Below are positions 25,001-35,035 of a stretch of 64,000 bases of DNA, piece after piece. The DNA is from Psilocybe azurescens (Eukaryota > Basidiomycota > Agaricomycetes > Agaricales > Agrocybaceae): positions 56,396 through 120,395 of the forward strand of contig JAJIRX010000922.1 of assembly GCA_023853785.1 (NCBI GenBank), in the 5' to 3' direction. Position 1 is the first letter of the stretch; every line of letters starts with the position of its first letter. Under the pieces are notes generated by a model. That model ran no database searches, was not told the origin of the DNA, and was given only the letters and a program-made list of their open reading frames with translations. The position numbers were made by a program, and so were the translations under genes.

Positions 25001-25086
25001 AAGCCTTTGTGGCTCAGTTGGTTTATCCTGCTTGCGTCCGGCATTCTCCGATGCCCGAGTTCAATTCTCGCTAGTGTCTTTTTTTT
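25001..25086 (+). ncRNA. tRNA-derived Pol III cassette (SINE-head-like) inside element
   Basis: An A-box-like TGGCTCAGTTGG (25010-25021) and a B-box-like GAGTTCAATTC (25057-25067) lie 35 bp apart, followed by a T8 run (25079-25086), the Pol III stop signal. The T-arm folds as CCGAG-loop-CTCGC with one mismatch. The acceptor stem does not pair, so it is not an intact tRNA gene. It resembles the head of a tRNA-derived SINE or a tRNA relic captured by the transposon. Confidence 0.5.
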
Positions 25087-25429
25087 CTATACTAGTATAA
25101 ATTATAATAAAAGGACATCCGTTGGACTTCCATTGGAATTCTGTTGGACTTGTCCGCTGGAATTCCAATGGTCATGTCCGGTGGGATTCCAATGGACTTC
25201 CATTGGACTTCCGTTGGTCCTGTCCGGTCATTTCCAGTGGACAGTCCGCCCGGACAGTCCGTTGGACTTGTAGTCCGGTCGGACTTTCACCGGAATCTCA
25301 CCGGAATCTCACCGGAAAATTTCAGCAGTCCTAGACCAGAAAAATTGTCATTCTGAATATAGAAAGTCCGACGGAGTCCGACCGGAGTCCGACCAAAAAA
25401 TGGGGGGCTGTGTAAAGACCTCATTTCCC

Positions 25430-26282
25430 TTACGTTATGTAACATGTCAGAATGTGGACAAGCGCTGACACGATCTCCCTCCCATTGAAAAATAGAACTT
25501 GGGGGATGTCAGCGGGCAGAACCGTATCATGGGCCGATCGGCAGTGGTGAACATGACAGTGCATGGTCAGCTGCTTTTTGCTACATATTGTCGGATGCAC
25601 ACCGGGTGCAGTACATTATTTTGCTTATCTTATTTTAAGTCGGTACTCAAGCACCAATGGACTCGTCTGGACTAGTCCAATGGACATTTGGGCTGCGCTG
25701 ATCGGAGACTTGTAATAAATATAATGCACTCTGGGCTACTCTCTGTTTATTTCTTCAGCAACATCGAAATCGAGCTGGAATTGTGATGTAGCGTTGGTGC
25801 GAGGGCAGGGCGCACCTGTGCCTGTGAAAGTATCGAAAAGTAATAAATTGCAGTTCTGCCGATTCGTTCGACTTGGTGCTTCCCCCTCCTTGTCTTCCTC
25901 ACCCTCTTTCTCCTCTCCAACTCAACCTGAAAATAATGTTTCCTCCCCCTCCGAAGAAGACCCCAGCCCAGTCGAACTCACCATAAACGTGAAGAAGAGT
26001 ACACAAGCTATATGCTGTCTACTCATTGCATAGTTGTGGAGGGTGGGCACTTTTATTACATGGGGTGCTATTATTGCATTATATTACGGCCATACCTCTG
26101 TATTTAGACCATATGTGTAGTGATATGTGCACAGTAATGTATGTCTCACCTCTATGTAGCGACGTAGACTAATCGGCGTGTGAATGACGCTGGAATCGCC
26201 AAAAGAACCGTCCGTGGCAGCTGAAAATTTGTGTCTAGGGCTAGGAATACTAGACTTTTAAAATATGAAAAAGATCTTACTT
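25430..26282. other. Spacer between hAT-like element and MULE
   Basis: No gene recognised. A 79-codon frame at 25794-26033 is Ser/Pro-rich with no domain. A few TGGAC words occur near 25660-25700, possibly a remnant of another element. Confidence 0.35.
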
Positions 26283-26831
26283 AGTTCCTTGGGGCACAGG
26301 AAAATGTCCGTGCCGTGTCCGTGCTGTCAGTGCATGTCCGTGCATGTCAGTGCATGTCAGTGCAAAGTCAGTGCCTACCAGACTCACGTCAGTGCAATCC
26401 CGCTTAGACATACAAAATGTCAGTGCAATGTAAGTGAGGTAATAAAATCTGTAATTAACATGCATTTGGAGGGCTAGTCGGCCCAGCGGTTGTGTGCCAC
26501 TTCAACTTGGAATCTCAATGGCTGTGCTGAGTGTGGGAAATACCTGAAAGTGACCAACTCAACGACTTAAGTATTGTCTGCAGGTTGAAGCTTGGATATC
26601 AAAGAGTAACTGAAGCAGCATTACATTTTGTACGGTAGTATAGTATATAAATATGAGCAAAAAATGAGCTCACCCTATTTGATGAAGGTGCTACATCACA
26701 TATAACATTCTACCGACCACTTAGTGGCTGTGCTGAAAAGCGACAGCCCTTGCGAGTGAGCGCCTATGCATGCACAAGTGCAGGGAACCGGTATTCTTAT
26801 TCAAAATAAATTAAATACGGTACTAGTTTGC

Positions 26832-29800
26832 CTATTTTTGAATAGGTCTTGGCCTGGGGCGTGGTTGTGCAGGTTCTTTGGGAGTGGGTCTCTTAGGAAA
26901 GTCAACATAATTGCTGCCACACTTTAAAATTGTGACGGTTAGAGAAATAAATCAAGAATCCAAGAAATAGCAATGTGCTCACCATTAGCTCGGTTTCATC
27001 CTCCAGTCCATCTCTATCTCCACCATTCCACTCATCCGGTAAGTCACCATAAGGGATCCAGTCATCCTGATGGTTTCCAACATCCAGACCCCATTGTTCA
27101 TTTCCAGCAACCCCAGCGCGAATTGAATTCTCAAACATCTCTTCCTCAAGGAGGGAAAGACATTCAAGATCAACATCCTTCTTAAGAATCTCCTGTGTAG
27201 TGCGAGGCCTGCACTGAGCGGCCCAGGCTTTTTGATTAATATATCCTTCTTGGCATTGTCTGAAGAATTTTCGCTGATGAGGAATGCAATATAAACTGTA
27301 TATGCATGTGAGAGGGGAAGAAGAAATATCCAGTCACGTCGGAGGGATATGTTGCCTGAAGTGATCTTGCATTCAAACCAGTTCATGATTTCGGGCGCAC
27401 TCGGTCATGGTAAGAGGACCGGTATACGGAATGATGGTTTTTGAGATATTTTTATCGGAAGACCCAGCCATGCCTTTGCAGGAATGAGAGTGGAATCAAG
27501 TTTTGAAGGGTCATAAAGAAGCTGATGGAGTGTTTCTCTTGCAGGTGTCAGCGCCCTATTGACCTTGTTAGAGTATGGAATTAATGAGGGATTTGATAGA
27601 AGGTCTTCATCGGTTGGAATCTGCCATGTGGGTGTCCACTTTCCGAGCTAATATAGAACAAATAATCAGTCCATATAACCACAAGCTATCAAGTCATACA
27701 CACCTGAATTTGACGTCGTCCATGTCTATCTCCCCAAAGAGAATCAATAACATCTGAGAAGGGTACAAGGCTCACACTATCTGGTGTAAGCCCTGGAGTG
27801 ATAATTTCACAACCTCTCCAACAGTGCACAGTTAAATACCCATTGCTATCCTGAAGCGAAATGAGGCGTGCAGGATACCAGAAGCTTTCATGTTTCACAA
27901 GGACTCCCCTTCCTCAACGTAGCCGCTCTTTGAGCGGTTTTTTGGATAGTGTACGTTCTTCCATTTCACTATAAATTGAAATATATGAGCAAGAGAAAGA
28001 AACTGATGAAGTAAAGACTGCTAAGTACCGTCGCAGAGAAGTTCTTGTTGGTTTCTTCTTGTTAAGTCCATACATTGCACGAGCGTCATACACATTACAC
28101 TCGTGACAAAGGAATACATCATCCTTGCCCAATTTGCAAGCAGACCCATTCCGCTGACAGGCAATATGTGACCATTCGCTGCACCCGAAGCACTGAATGG
28201 CTTCGCCTTCAAGATCAGATCTATACAGAATATTACCATCCCCACTAGCTCCACATCGACAGTTTATTGCAAATAATGAATCAGGAAGTGAAGGAGCAGG
28301 TGATTTTGGAGGGGAGATTGATTTATCCTTTGGGGGGATGAAAAAGGGCCTTCTGGCTCACCATCTGAAGAGGTGATGGGCTTATCGGATATGCGCCTTT
28401 TGGATTCCGGGTTGGTAATGTACTCAAGAGTGGTTTTCATAGCTTTCCACTCCTGGCGTCTATGAGAAGGGGAGGAGAATGAGATTGAGATGGATATTGA
28501 GGGGATGGTATCCGGGGTGGGCCTATCAAATTTGAGATTGAAACGACGGAGTAAAGCCTGTGTGCGATATCCTGTAAAATTCTTCCTGGGCCGGAAGACC
28601 ACCACGAAGACAATAGAGTGCAAGGATAACCGAATAACCATCTGGACACTGGATATCTCAGCCTGCAATATATCCAGAAAATTTTGCTTTTGGTTCCTCC
28701 TTTGGATGCCCACCATACTTCATTCCATCATAGGTGTAGATCGACTTCTTATCCCCAGATGCATAGCGACTATTGAAGTGTGATATCGAAGGGTTATAAA
28801 GAGCATGACCAACAAGATCATATACAATAGAGTGTGGATTCCTGGATGAAGGACAAGTGTGTGGGTACACTGACGCTGGAAAATCCCAGGAGGGGTACTG
28901 AGGTGCTGAAGGTCTTGTTTCATCTCCACCAACCTCGACAAGCAGTAAAACAGGAATTGAAAGGACGAGATCCTTTACATCTTCACGAATTCCTGAGCAG
29001 AGAGACTCGTTCCCATTCTTGACACGCCAACATGTGTGTGCAGTTACAGGTGGCTTATCAATCCGTATATAATTTCCAAAGAAATCCTTGAAGTTGCCAT
29101 TGAAGGTTTGATGATCGACAGTTTTAAGAAGAAGTTCTGATCGATAACGAGGTTTAACAAGCTCAAGGTGATGTCCAGAGGTTTCAGGAGATCCAGAGCA
29201 TGAATGAATGTCCACATACAGTGGATAGAGGTACTTCTTCGCAGGATAGGAGATTTCTTGATCAACCTTGGAAATACTGGTTATCAGCCAGGACTATGAT
29301 TAAAGTAGTCAGTTGAAATTTTCCAATGTGAACATATATTCTGACAACTCACCAGAAGCGGTTCATATGAATCAAGTTCTTGGATAGCACCAGAATCATG
29401 TAAAGAATGTCGAAGTGCATCTCGTTGATTTACCAGAGTATGAGTGACAAGACTGTCATCAATATTCTCGTTGAGTTGCTGCCTGCCATACAGACAGGAA
29501 TAAAACATGTAGAGTGGCGAGTTTTCTGGCATATTTGAAAAGCAAGATTCAAAATCTTCGAACCGTCGAAAGATACCGACATAGAGGAGCTCAAGAGATG
29601 AGTCAAGCCAACAAGAATTATTGTTCCACTTGTAGCTTGGAGGCCCAAGATTAGGCGCCCAAATGACAGGAATTTTCTGATTTTTCACCGTCTTTGTGAG
29701 TTCCTTAATTGTATCTGGAGGTCTTCCATCATTCTTCTTTCTCTTGACTTCCTGGGGGTCAATAGCACGAGAAGGCTTCTTATGACCGATCTTCCCTGCA

Positions 29801-32800
29801 GTTCCTTTCCAGGGCTCCGGTGCACCGTAGCGAATAAGTATACCATCTGATAAAAAAGGAAGGATAAGAGTTTAACAATAATGTAACAAAATTGAAACTG
29901 ACTTTGAGCTGCATTATATTTCCGCAGGTAGTACTCAGAAACAGAGTACAGACCATGCATTCCTTCAAGAAATAAATGATCACGGCCACAGCCGCTATAG
30001 AGTTTCCAGTTCATTGCTTCCTCTGCATTATTTGTGTCAGGAATGGACCTCCAGAGAGCTAAGTCCATTTTACGCTCTGATTCAAATAGCATCTGTGCAT
30101 GTGATAGGCGCATCCACCAGCTCATCCAGTCCTTGACCTTGGGAAAGTCAGAAACAATACGCTCGGCCTGAGCTACAAAAGTCTCCGAGTCCACAAGATC
30201 AAGAAGACCATTAGCACGCCGGCAGAATTCATCCTTCCGATCACGGCTGACAATTAAAATTACCTTTGAAATCCGCTCTACAGCTGCCTGGTAATGTTCA
30301 CGGCAGCCTTTGAGTAGACACTCTGCAAGTACCTGAAGCTCCTGGCGTGTAAGTGTGTTATCTGGGCGCTGAATCCAGAAATCAATGAATGCCATAATGA
30401 AACCATTTCGTTCAGCGTCACTGAAATCCATCATCTAAGTAATTCTTGTTAGTATAAAGAAACAATCTAAATAAATTCACTGACACCAGCAAAGAGATCA
30501 TTTGTGACTGGGATATTTCTTGATTCTGCCTCTGTACAGATACTGCAAATGAGGGCATAGAAATGGAGTCGAAGATGAGCTGCAGTGGCGCCATTCATGT
30601 AGCTTAGAATTCCTGGTACCCAGCAGCAAAGAACTGGACAGTAGGTCGATGAAATCATGAGTAATGCTTTGCGATCGGCCCACCAGCTATGTGTAGCATC
30701 ACTAACTAGGCCATTAAGTGGCCCCTCCAAGCGGATGTCTTTAACAAGCTGGGAGCGCATGAAGGGTGACTGAACAGATATAACAGTTTCTGCTCCAATG
30801 ACAGCCTTCAGAACAAAGTCCCGGTGTTGGGCATGAAATTTGGCGAAGTTGGTGAACAGGCCTGTGTCGCTACCTGAATCTTCACCTTGTTTGATTTTTT
30901 GGCGCTCTTTACCAACACGATGGGCATTGACAAGCACAGGAGATATATCTGCAACCGATTCTCCTGGACCATGCAGAGTAGGTACCCCAACAATAAGCGC
31001 AAGTGGTCCGGACTTTGGATGAGCTCTGACAAGGGCTTCAAAGCGACTTTTTCATCAGGTAGCAGGTGAAGCAGATGGGTAGGGCGACGATGCAGATGAA
31101 AACCGCTGTTAGAATAATGAATTCCACCTTTCCAGGTCCACAGATGCGAGGTAACAGAGCAATCCTCCCGAAATAGCTCGGCCCCACAGGTACACAAGTG
31201 CTGAAGCTGTGCAGTGATACCCTTTGATCGAGCATGAGGTCGAATAATTATTCGGCACGTCGGATTAGTGCATTCAATGACACCAAGACATTTTCGAGTA
31301 CTCCGCTTTCCAGCCTCCCAATTTTCTGCATGATCAGATCCTTTTCTATCGCCTCCAGTTGTCAGTACTTCTCACTCCCCCACATATTCCCTAGGACTGG
31401 AGGGATTGAGAAAGGGAGTGAAGGGAATAGAGGGAATAGAGGGAATAGAGGGGATTGAAGAGGGAATGAAGGAATTGGAGAGGGAATGGAGGGGAATGAT
31501 GGGGAATGAAGGGGAATAGAGTTATTTATAGCCAATACAGTAATAAAGTGGAATTCCCACAGCTTGAAGCTGAGTAAAAACAATTTCCCACACCTTTAGG
31601 CTGAATATAAAAATAGATTTACACAGTTACCACTACTATCATACATCTACTATACACTGCTTATATAATCCTTATATCATACACCTACTGTACACTGCTT
31701 ATATAATCTACCCTGTATCATTGGATTCCAACTAGAATATTATAATCTATCAATCTTAGTGTAAATTCATGAGTGCAATATAATATATTAATAACTATAT
31801 ACTACATTATTATCTACATGTAAAGTCCATTGTAACAAAATAAAATAAAAATAAAAAACATAACAGAGTAAAAAAGATGGGCAGGAGGGTATATACTTGG
31901 GTTAAATGAACAAACAAACACATAGATGTAAAAGAAAATGAGAGAACAAAAGAAAAAAAGTGAAAAAAAAATTTAAAAAAAGGGTGGCGGACAGGTGGTG
32001 GTATTGGTCATACATGCCGTCGTTGTCGTGGGCGTGGTACGCATCTGCCGTGACGTGTCATTGTCCTTGCAGCCGTTGTGTCCGTTGTGGCCACCGTACT
32101 CGTTGTCGTACATGTCGTTGTCGTTGTCTTTGCAGCCGTCATGGGTGTCGTACGTCAGTGGCGTACTCGGTGTCGGTCATGTGTGTCGTCGTCATAGCCG
32201 CCCGTGCGTGTCGTTGTTGTCGTCTTTGCGGCCGTTGTGGGTGCCGCACGTTGGTGGCGTACTCGGTGTCGTTGTCGTGGCCGCCATGCATGTCGATGCG
32301 TGTCGCGGTACACGTCCTGCGTGGTCGTGGTACGCGTCCTGCATCTCGTTGTCGTTGTCCCTACGTGCCGTGTCCGCTTTTGTACGTACTGTTGTCGTAC
32401 CGTACACGTTGCGTGTGTCGCGGTACGTGCGGTATGTACGCGTATCGCCATCGGTCTGTATGAGAAAGAAAGAGGGGGAGGGTTAGTGGCGGCAGTGGGT
32501 GGGGTTCGCGACTTACCTGGTGTCAGCGGCCACGTTTCACATCGCCTCGTTACCTGCTCGCATCCCCTCCCCTCGTTCCACCTTGTTCCGGTGTCGTTGT
32601 TGTCGTATATGGAGCCGTTGTCATTGTCGCCGACCGTGTACGCGTGTCCGAGTCGTCGTCATTGTACATGGACCCGTCATCGGTCGGTGGTGCCTCGATG
32701 CATGTTGGGTCGGGTTGGCGAGTGCCTGGCTCCGACCGACAACGGCAAGGTGGTGAGGGCACGCACGACGGCGGCAGCGGGGTGGTGGTGGTTGCAGGAA

Positions 32801-33766
32801 GAGGTGGGGTGGTTGGAGTAACCAACGGACCGACGTGGCAACCAAAAGTCACGCACGTGACATTATTCACAGTTGCCGAGAATTGCCGAGTGATAACATT
32901 AAATTATAAGTCCGTTTATGGTTCCGTTTTCAGTTCCGTTCCGGGCTATTCTGTTTTGTAAACGGATTCTGTTCAATTCCGCTGCGGAATCTGCCATTCC
33001 GCCAGAATTGATATTAAATAAAATAGCAGGGCCTTGTGCCATATTTTTGCTTTCATTCCGCAGCGGACTCCGGGCGGACTCCGGCCGGAATATGTGGGGA
33101 CACAAAAGCCCTCCCAGTTGTTGCAGTTGCCCAGTGAACTGGAAGCCCATTTGTATCGGTGACCTCTTTGTGTGTAAAGTCCAGATCAAGTATACTGTCA
33201 GGCCATCCATCCCAAGACACATTAGACACTGTTCCAGTGTCTGACATAATGCCTGCAAGCTTTGGTTTCGGCGTAGAAAATGCTGCCTTCAAAATTGGAG
33301 TAAATTGACCATCAGGCTTACGAGTATAGAGTATTTCTTTCTCAGACGAAGTCCCAGCAGGGTGTAGCTTCAAAGATGTAGAATCTAATGGACAGATGAG
33401 ATGAAATAATTGTAGACATCAGGCACTGTAGCAAACGGTAAGGACAGACCTTCAATATTCAATGGTTTAGTGGCTGTTGTTTCTGGTCTTTCGATGTACC
33501 GAATCAAATTCCCTAATCATAAATCCCAATGTCAAGCTATTAAACACAGAGATGGATAGAAATATATAAAACTGACCTGATACATCGTATACTGGGATGT
33601 AAGAGTCGATATTAATTCGGACTGGGAGATCCTCCTTCTTTGTAGTTGCGGAAACTTCACCATCCTCGGTGGAGAAGTATGCGTACACATACTTAGCAAA
33701 ACCCTATATTTCCCTTATAAGAAACAAATCAACAGTATATCTCTTTGCACCTACTGATAGGCCCAT
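26832..33766 (-). CDS. MULE transposase with GCM zinc finger, USP-like peptidase, PHD and Tudor-like segments (split by nested element)
   Basis: The start is MGLS at 33766, spliced to GFAKYVYAYFSTEDGEV. After the nested element (31363-33113) the frame resumes as ATTGGDRKGSDHAENWEAGK. Domains in order follow. A GCM/WRKY-type zinc finger (about 31275-31085) shows CTNPTC, CTCG, SHLW and FHLHRRP. The MULE DDE core shows D in LVSDATHSWW (near 30700), D in VTNDLFAG (near 30499) and E in DTNNAEEAMNW (near 30023). A USP-like peptidase shows Cys in NNSCWLDSSLELLY (29613), His in NPSISHFNSRY (28780) and Asp in YTYDGMKY (28729). A PHD finger (28240-28100) has CRCG, CFGCSEWSHIAC and CHEC. A Tudor/Agenet-like stretch WYPARLISLQDSNGYLTVHC is near 27880-27820. 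The conserved tail AGVAGNEQWGLDVGNHQDDW is near 27110. The gene ends at 26832. Single-base shifts occur near 28575 and 28335. GCM fingers are known partners of MULE transposases; the peptidase and PHD roles are inferred. Confidence 0.82.
31363..33113. mobile_element. hAT-like non-autonomous element nested in the MULE transposase gene
   Basis: A 1751-bp insertion bounded by the 8-bp repeat CCAGTTGT (31355-31362, 33114-33121). Removing it and one repeat restores an open transposase frame, which confirms the boundaries. The termini carry TCCCCCACATATTCC on the left and, read inward from the right, TCCCCACATATTCC. Just inside lie word arrays: GGGAATAGA/GGGAATGA units at 31385-31530 and ATTCCG/TCCGTTCCG units at 32910-33095. 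The middle has an AT-rich module (31735-31870) and a TGTCGT-rich simple repeat (31985-32700), then a module (32709-32891) shared with the element at 22709. No ORF of its own is credible. Confidence 0.85.
31985..32700. repeat. TGTCGT/GTCGTTGTCGT simple-repeat core
   Basis: About 700 bp of degenerate trinucleotide-type repeats with G/T bias on the plus strand, in the same relative position as the GC-rich core of the element at 22709. The long ORFs over it are low-complexity artefacts. Confidence 0.8.
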
Positions 33767-33861
33767 CTTGTGACACTGAATGGGTAGCTGACTATGCGCA
33801 GGAAGAAGAATGTGGTAAAAGTGTAAAATTTGTATTCAGGGGGGATTATTCTACATAACGA

Positions 33862-34010
33862 TAAGCTCGTCAGAGTCAGAGTCCGGACCTCAACAAGCCC
33901 CTCTCTCAACGGTTAATTATTATACAGGATGGCGTAAGCTCGTCAGAGTCAGAGTCCGGACCTCACCAAGCCCCTCTCTCAACGGTTAATTATTATACAG
34001 GATGGCGCAA
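33862..34010. repeat. 73-bp direct tandem duplication in MULE leader
   Basis: The unit beginning taagctcgtcagagtcagag at 33862 is repeated at 33935, differing at only a few positions. It lies about 100 bp upstream of the transposase start, inside the element's 5' region, and includes ttaattattatacagg, so it could carry promoter sequence. Confidence 0.9.
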
Positions 34011-35035
34011 CCTCGGTTGGAAGATCGGGACTCCCGAGATTTGTGATGCTAATTTGGACCCGGCTTGTCGATGCCTAAATCAAGAAACATAAATATCAGC
34101 TCATCTCCTCACTCATACCTAGGTCAGTGCAGGTCAGTGCCCTGTCAGTGTATGTCAGTGCGATGTCAGTAAAAAAATATCGGAGGTCAGTGCATGTCAG
34201 TGCACATAGTCTTGGCAGTCAGTGCATATGTCAGTGCAAGTGATGTAAGTCCGTGCAAGTCCGATCGCAACCAAATAATTAGGAGCTCACTTGGATGTGC
34301 GGTTGGTTTCATGAGAGATCTTCGAGGCTGCATCGATATTATGACATATATAACACAATTTGTAGCACCAACCAAGACACTAACTAGCTAAATTTCTTTG
34401 GATTGATGTATGTGGGCTCATTTCGAGTTAGCAAATATGATTTATCTCTCGCCGAGATTGTGATATAGGCATATTATGTCGCTTCCTGACAAATTTCTCG
34501 TACTAGATACAGCTATTTTATTTACTGCACTTAGGTGCACGTAACAGTCCTACAATTTGTGTGCGAGTTTGCCTTGCGTTTGACGCCCATCCAGTGTGTC
34601 GCTTTTTAGCACAGCCACCAAACGCGTCCGATCAGACCTTTCATCGGTGTAGTGTTTTGGTCAGAAACATTGTGCTCCTTTTTCAAGAGATTTAAATACT
34701 CCTAAAGCATATTTCTGCTTTTATAACTGTTCTACATCGAAGCCTCGACCTATGACGAAGCCACAAGTCATCGATCTGACGATTTTTGACCATTCCCATA
34801 TACAACACAGCCCTCAAAATTGCTAAACTACGTAGTTGCCACAGAAATACCTTAGAAAGTACCAATATACATGCGTAGTATCTTATTCTATGTTACTCAG
34901 CCAAAAATATTCCCGTACGTTACAAATAAAATATATTCTCAGAAATCTGTGTCAGTGCATGTCAGTGCATGTCAGTGCAAAGGGTGCACTGACATGCACT
35001 GACCGGCACGGACATTTCTCTTGCCCAGTTCCTTG

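Larger units (their letters stand above)
22709..25421. mobile_element. hAT-like non-autonomous TIR element with TGGAC-word array and GC-rich core
   Basis: A 2713-bp element flanked by the 8-bp repeat CATTTCCC (22701-22708, 25422-25429). The ends are imperfectly inverted: CTTTACAGTGCCCCCAT on the left and, read inward, CTTTACACAGCCCCCCAT on the right. An 8-bp target duplication fits hAT, though the termini are not canonical. In order it contains: a TCCA(T)TGGAC word array (22735-23045); an AT-rich segment holding a duplicated module (23130-23214, 23281-23390); a GC-rich simple-repeat core (23440-24805); a module shared with the element at 31363 (24806-24960); a tRNA-like Pol III cassette (25001-25086); and a second TGGAC-word array (25110-25395). 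No transposase is present. Confidence 0.75.
26292..35026 (-). mobile_element. Full-length Mutator-like element (MULE), 8.7 kb
   Basis: An 8735-bp element with a perfect 9-bp target duplication AGTTCCTTG (26283-26291 and 35027-35035). The tips are inverted: GGGCACAGGAAAATGTCCGT on the left and, read inward from the right, GGGCAAGAGAAATGTCCGTG. Similarity extends inward. GTGGCTGTGCTGAAAAGCGAC near 26723 is matched in inverted form near 34592-34613, giving degenerate inverted ends of roughly 430 bp. The ends carry arrays of TCCGTGCA/TCAGTGCA words (26303-26440; 34120-34262; 34950-35010). One spliced gene on the minus strand (33766 to 26832) encodes the transposase. A 1751-bp hAT-like element (31363-33113) is nested in that gene, so this copy is probably no longer autonomous. 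The 20627 element is its deletion derivative. Confidence 0.92.

Noticed and set aside
25001..25086. Calling this an intact tRNA gene
   Set aside because: The acceptor stem does not pair and the D-arm is degenerate; only the Pol III boxes and T-arm are convincing.
31375..33100. Reading the nested element as having a 3-bp CAC duplication (CACTA/PIF-like)
   Set aside because: The 8-bp CCAGTTGT repeat further out is exact and, unlike CAC, its removal restores the transposase frame.
26292..35026. Assignment of this element to KDZ, Plavaka or CACTA transposons
   Set aside because: The transposase motifs (DATH, TNNAEE) and the 9-bp duplication fit MULE. KDZ signature motifs and CACTA tips are absent.
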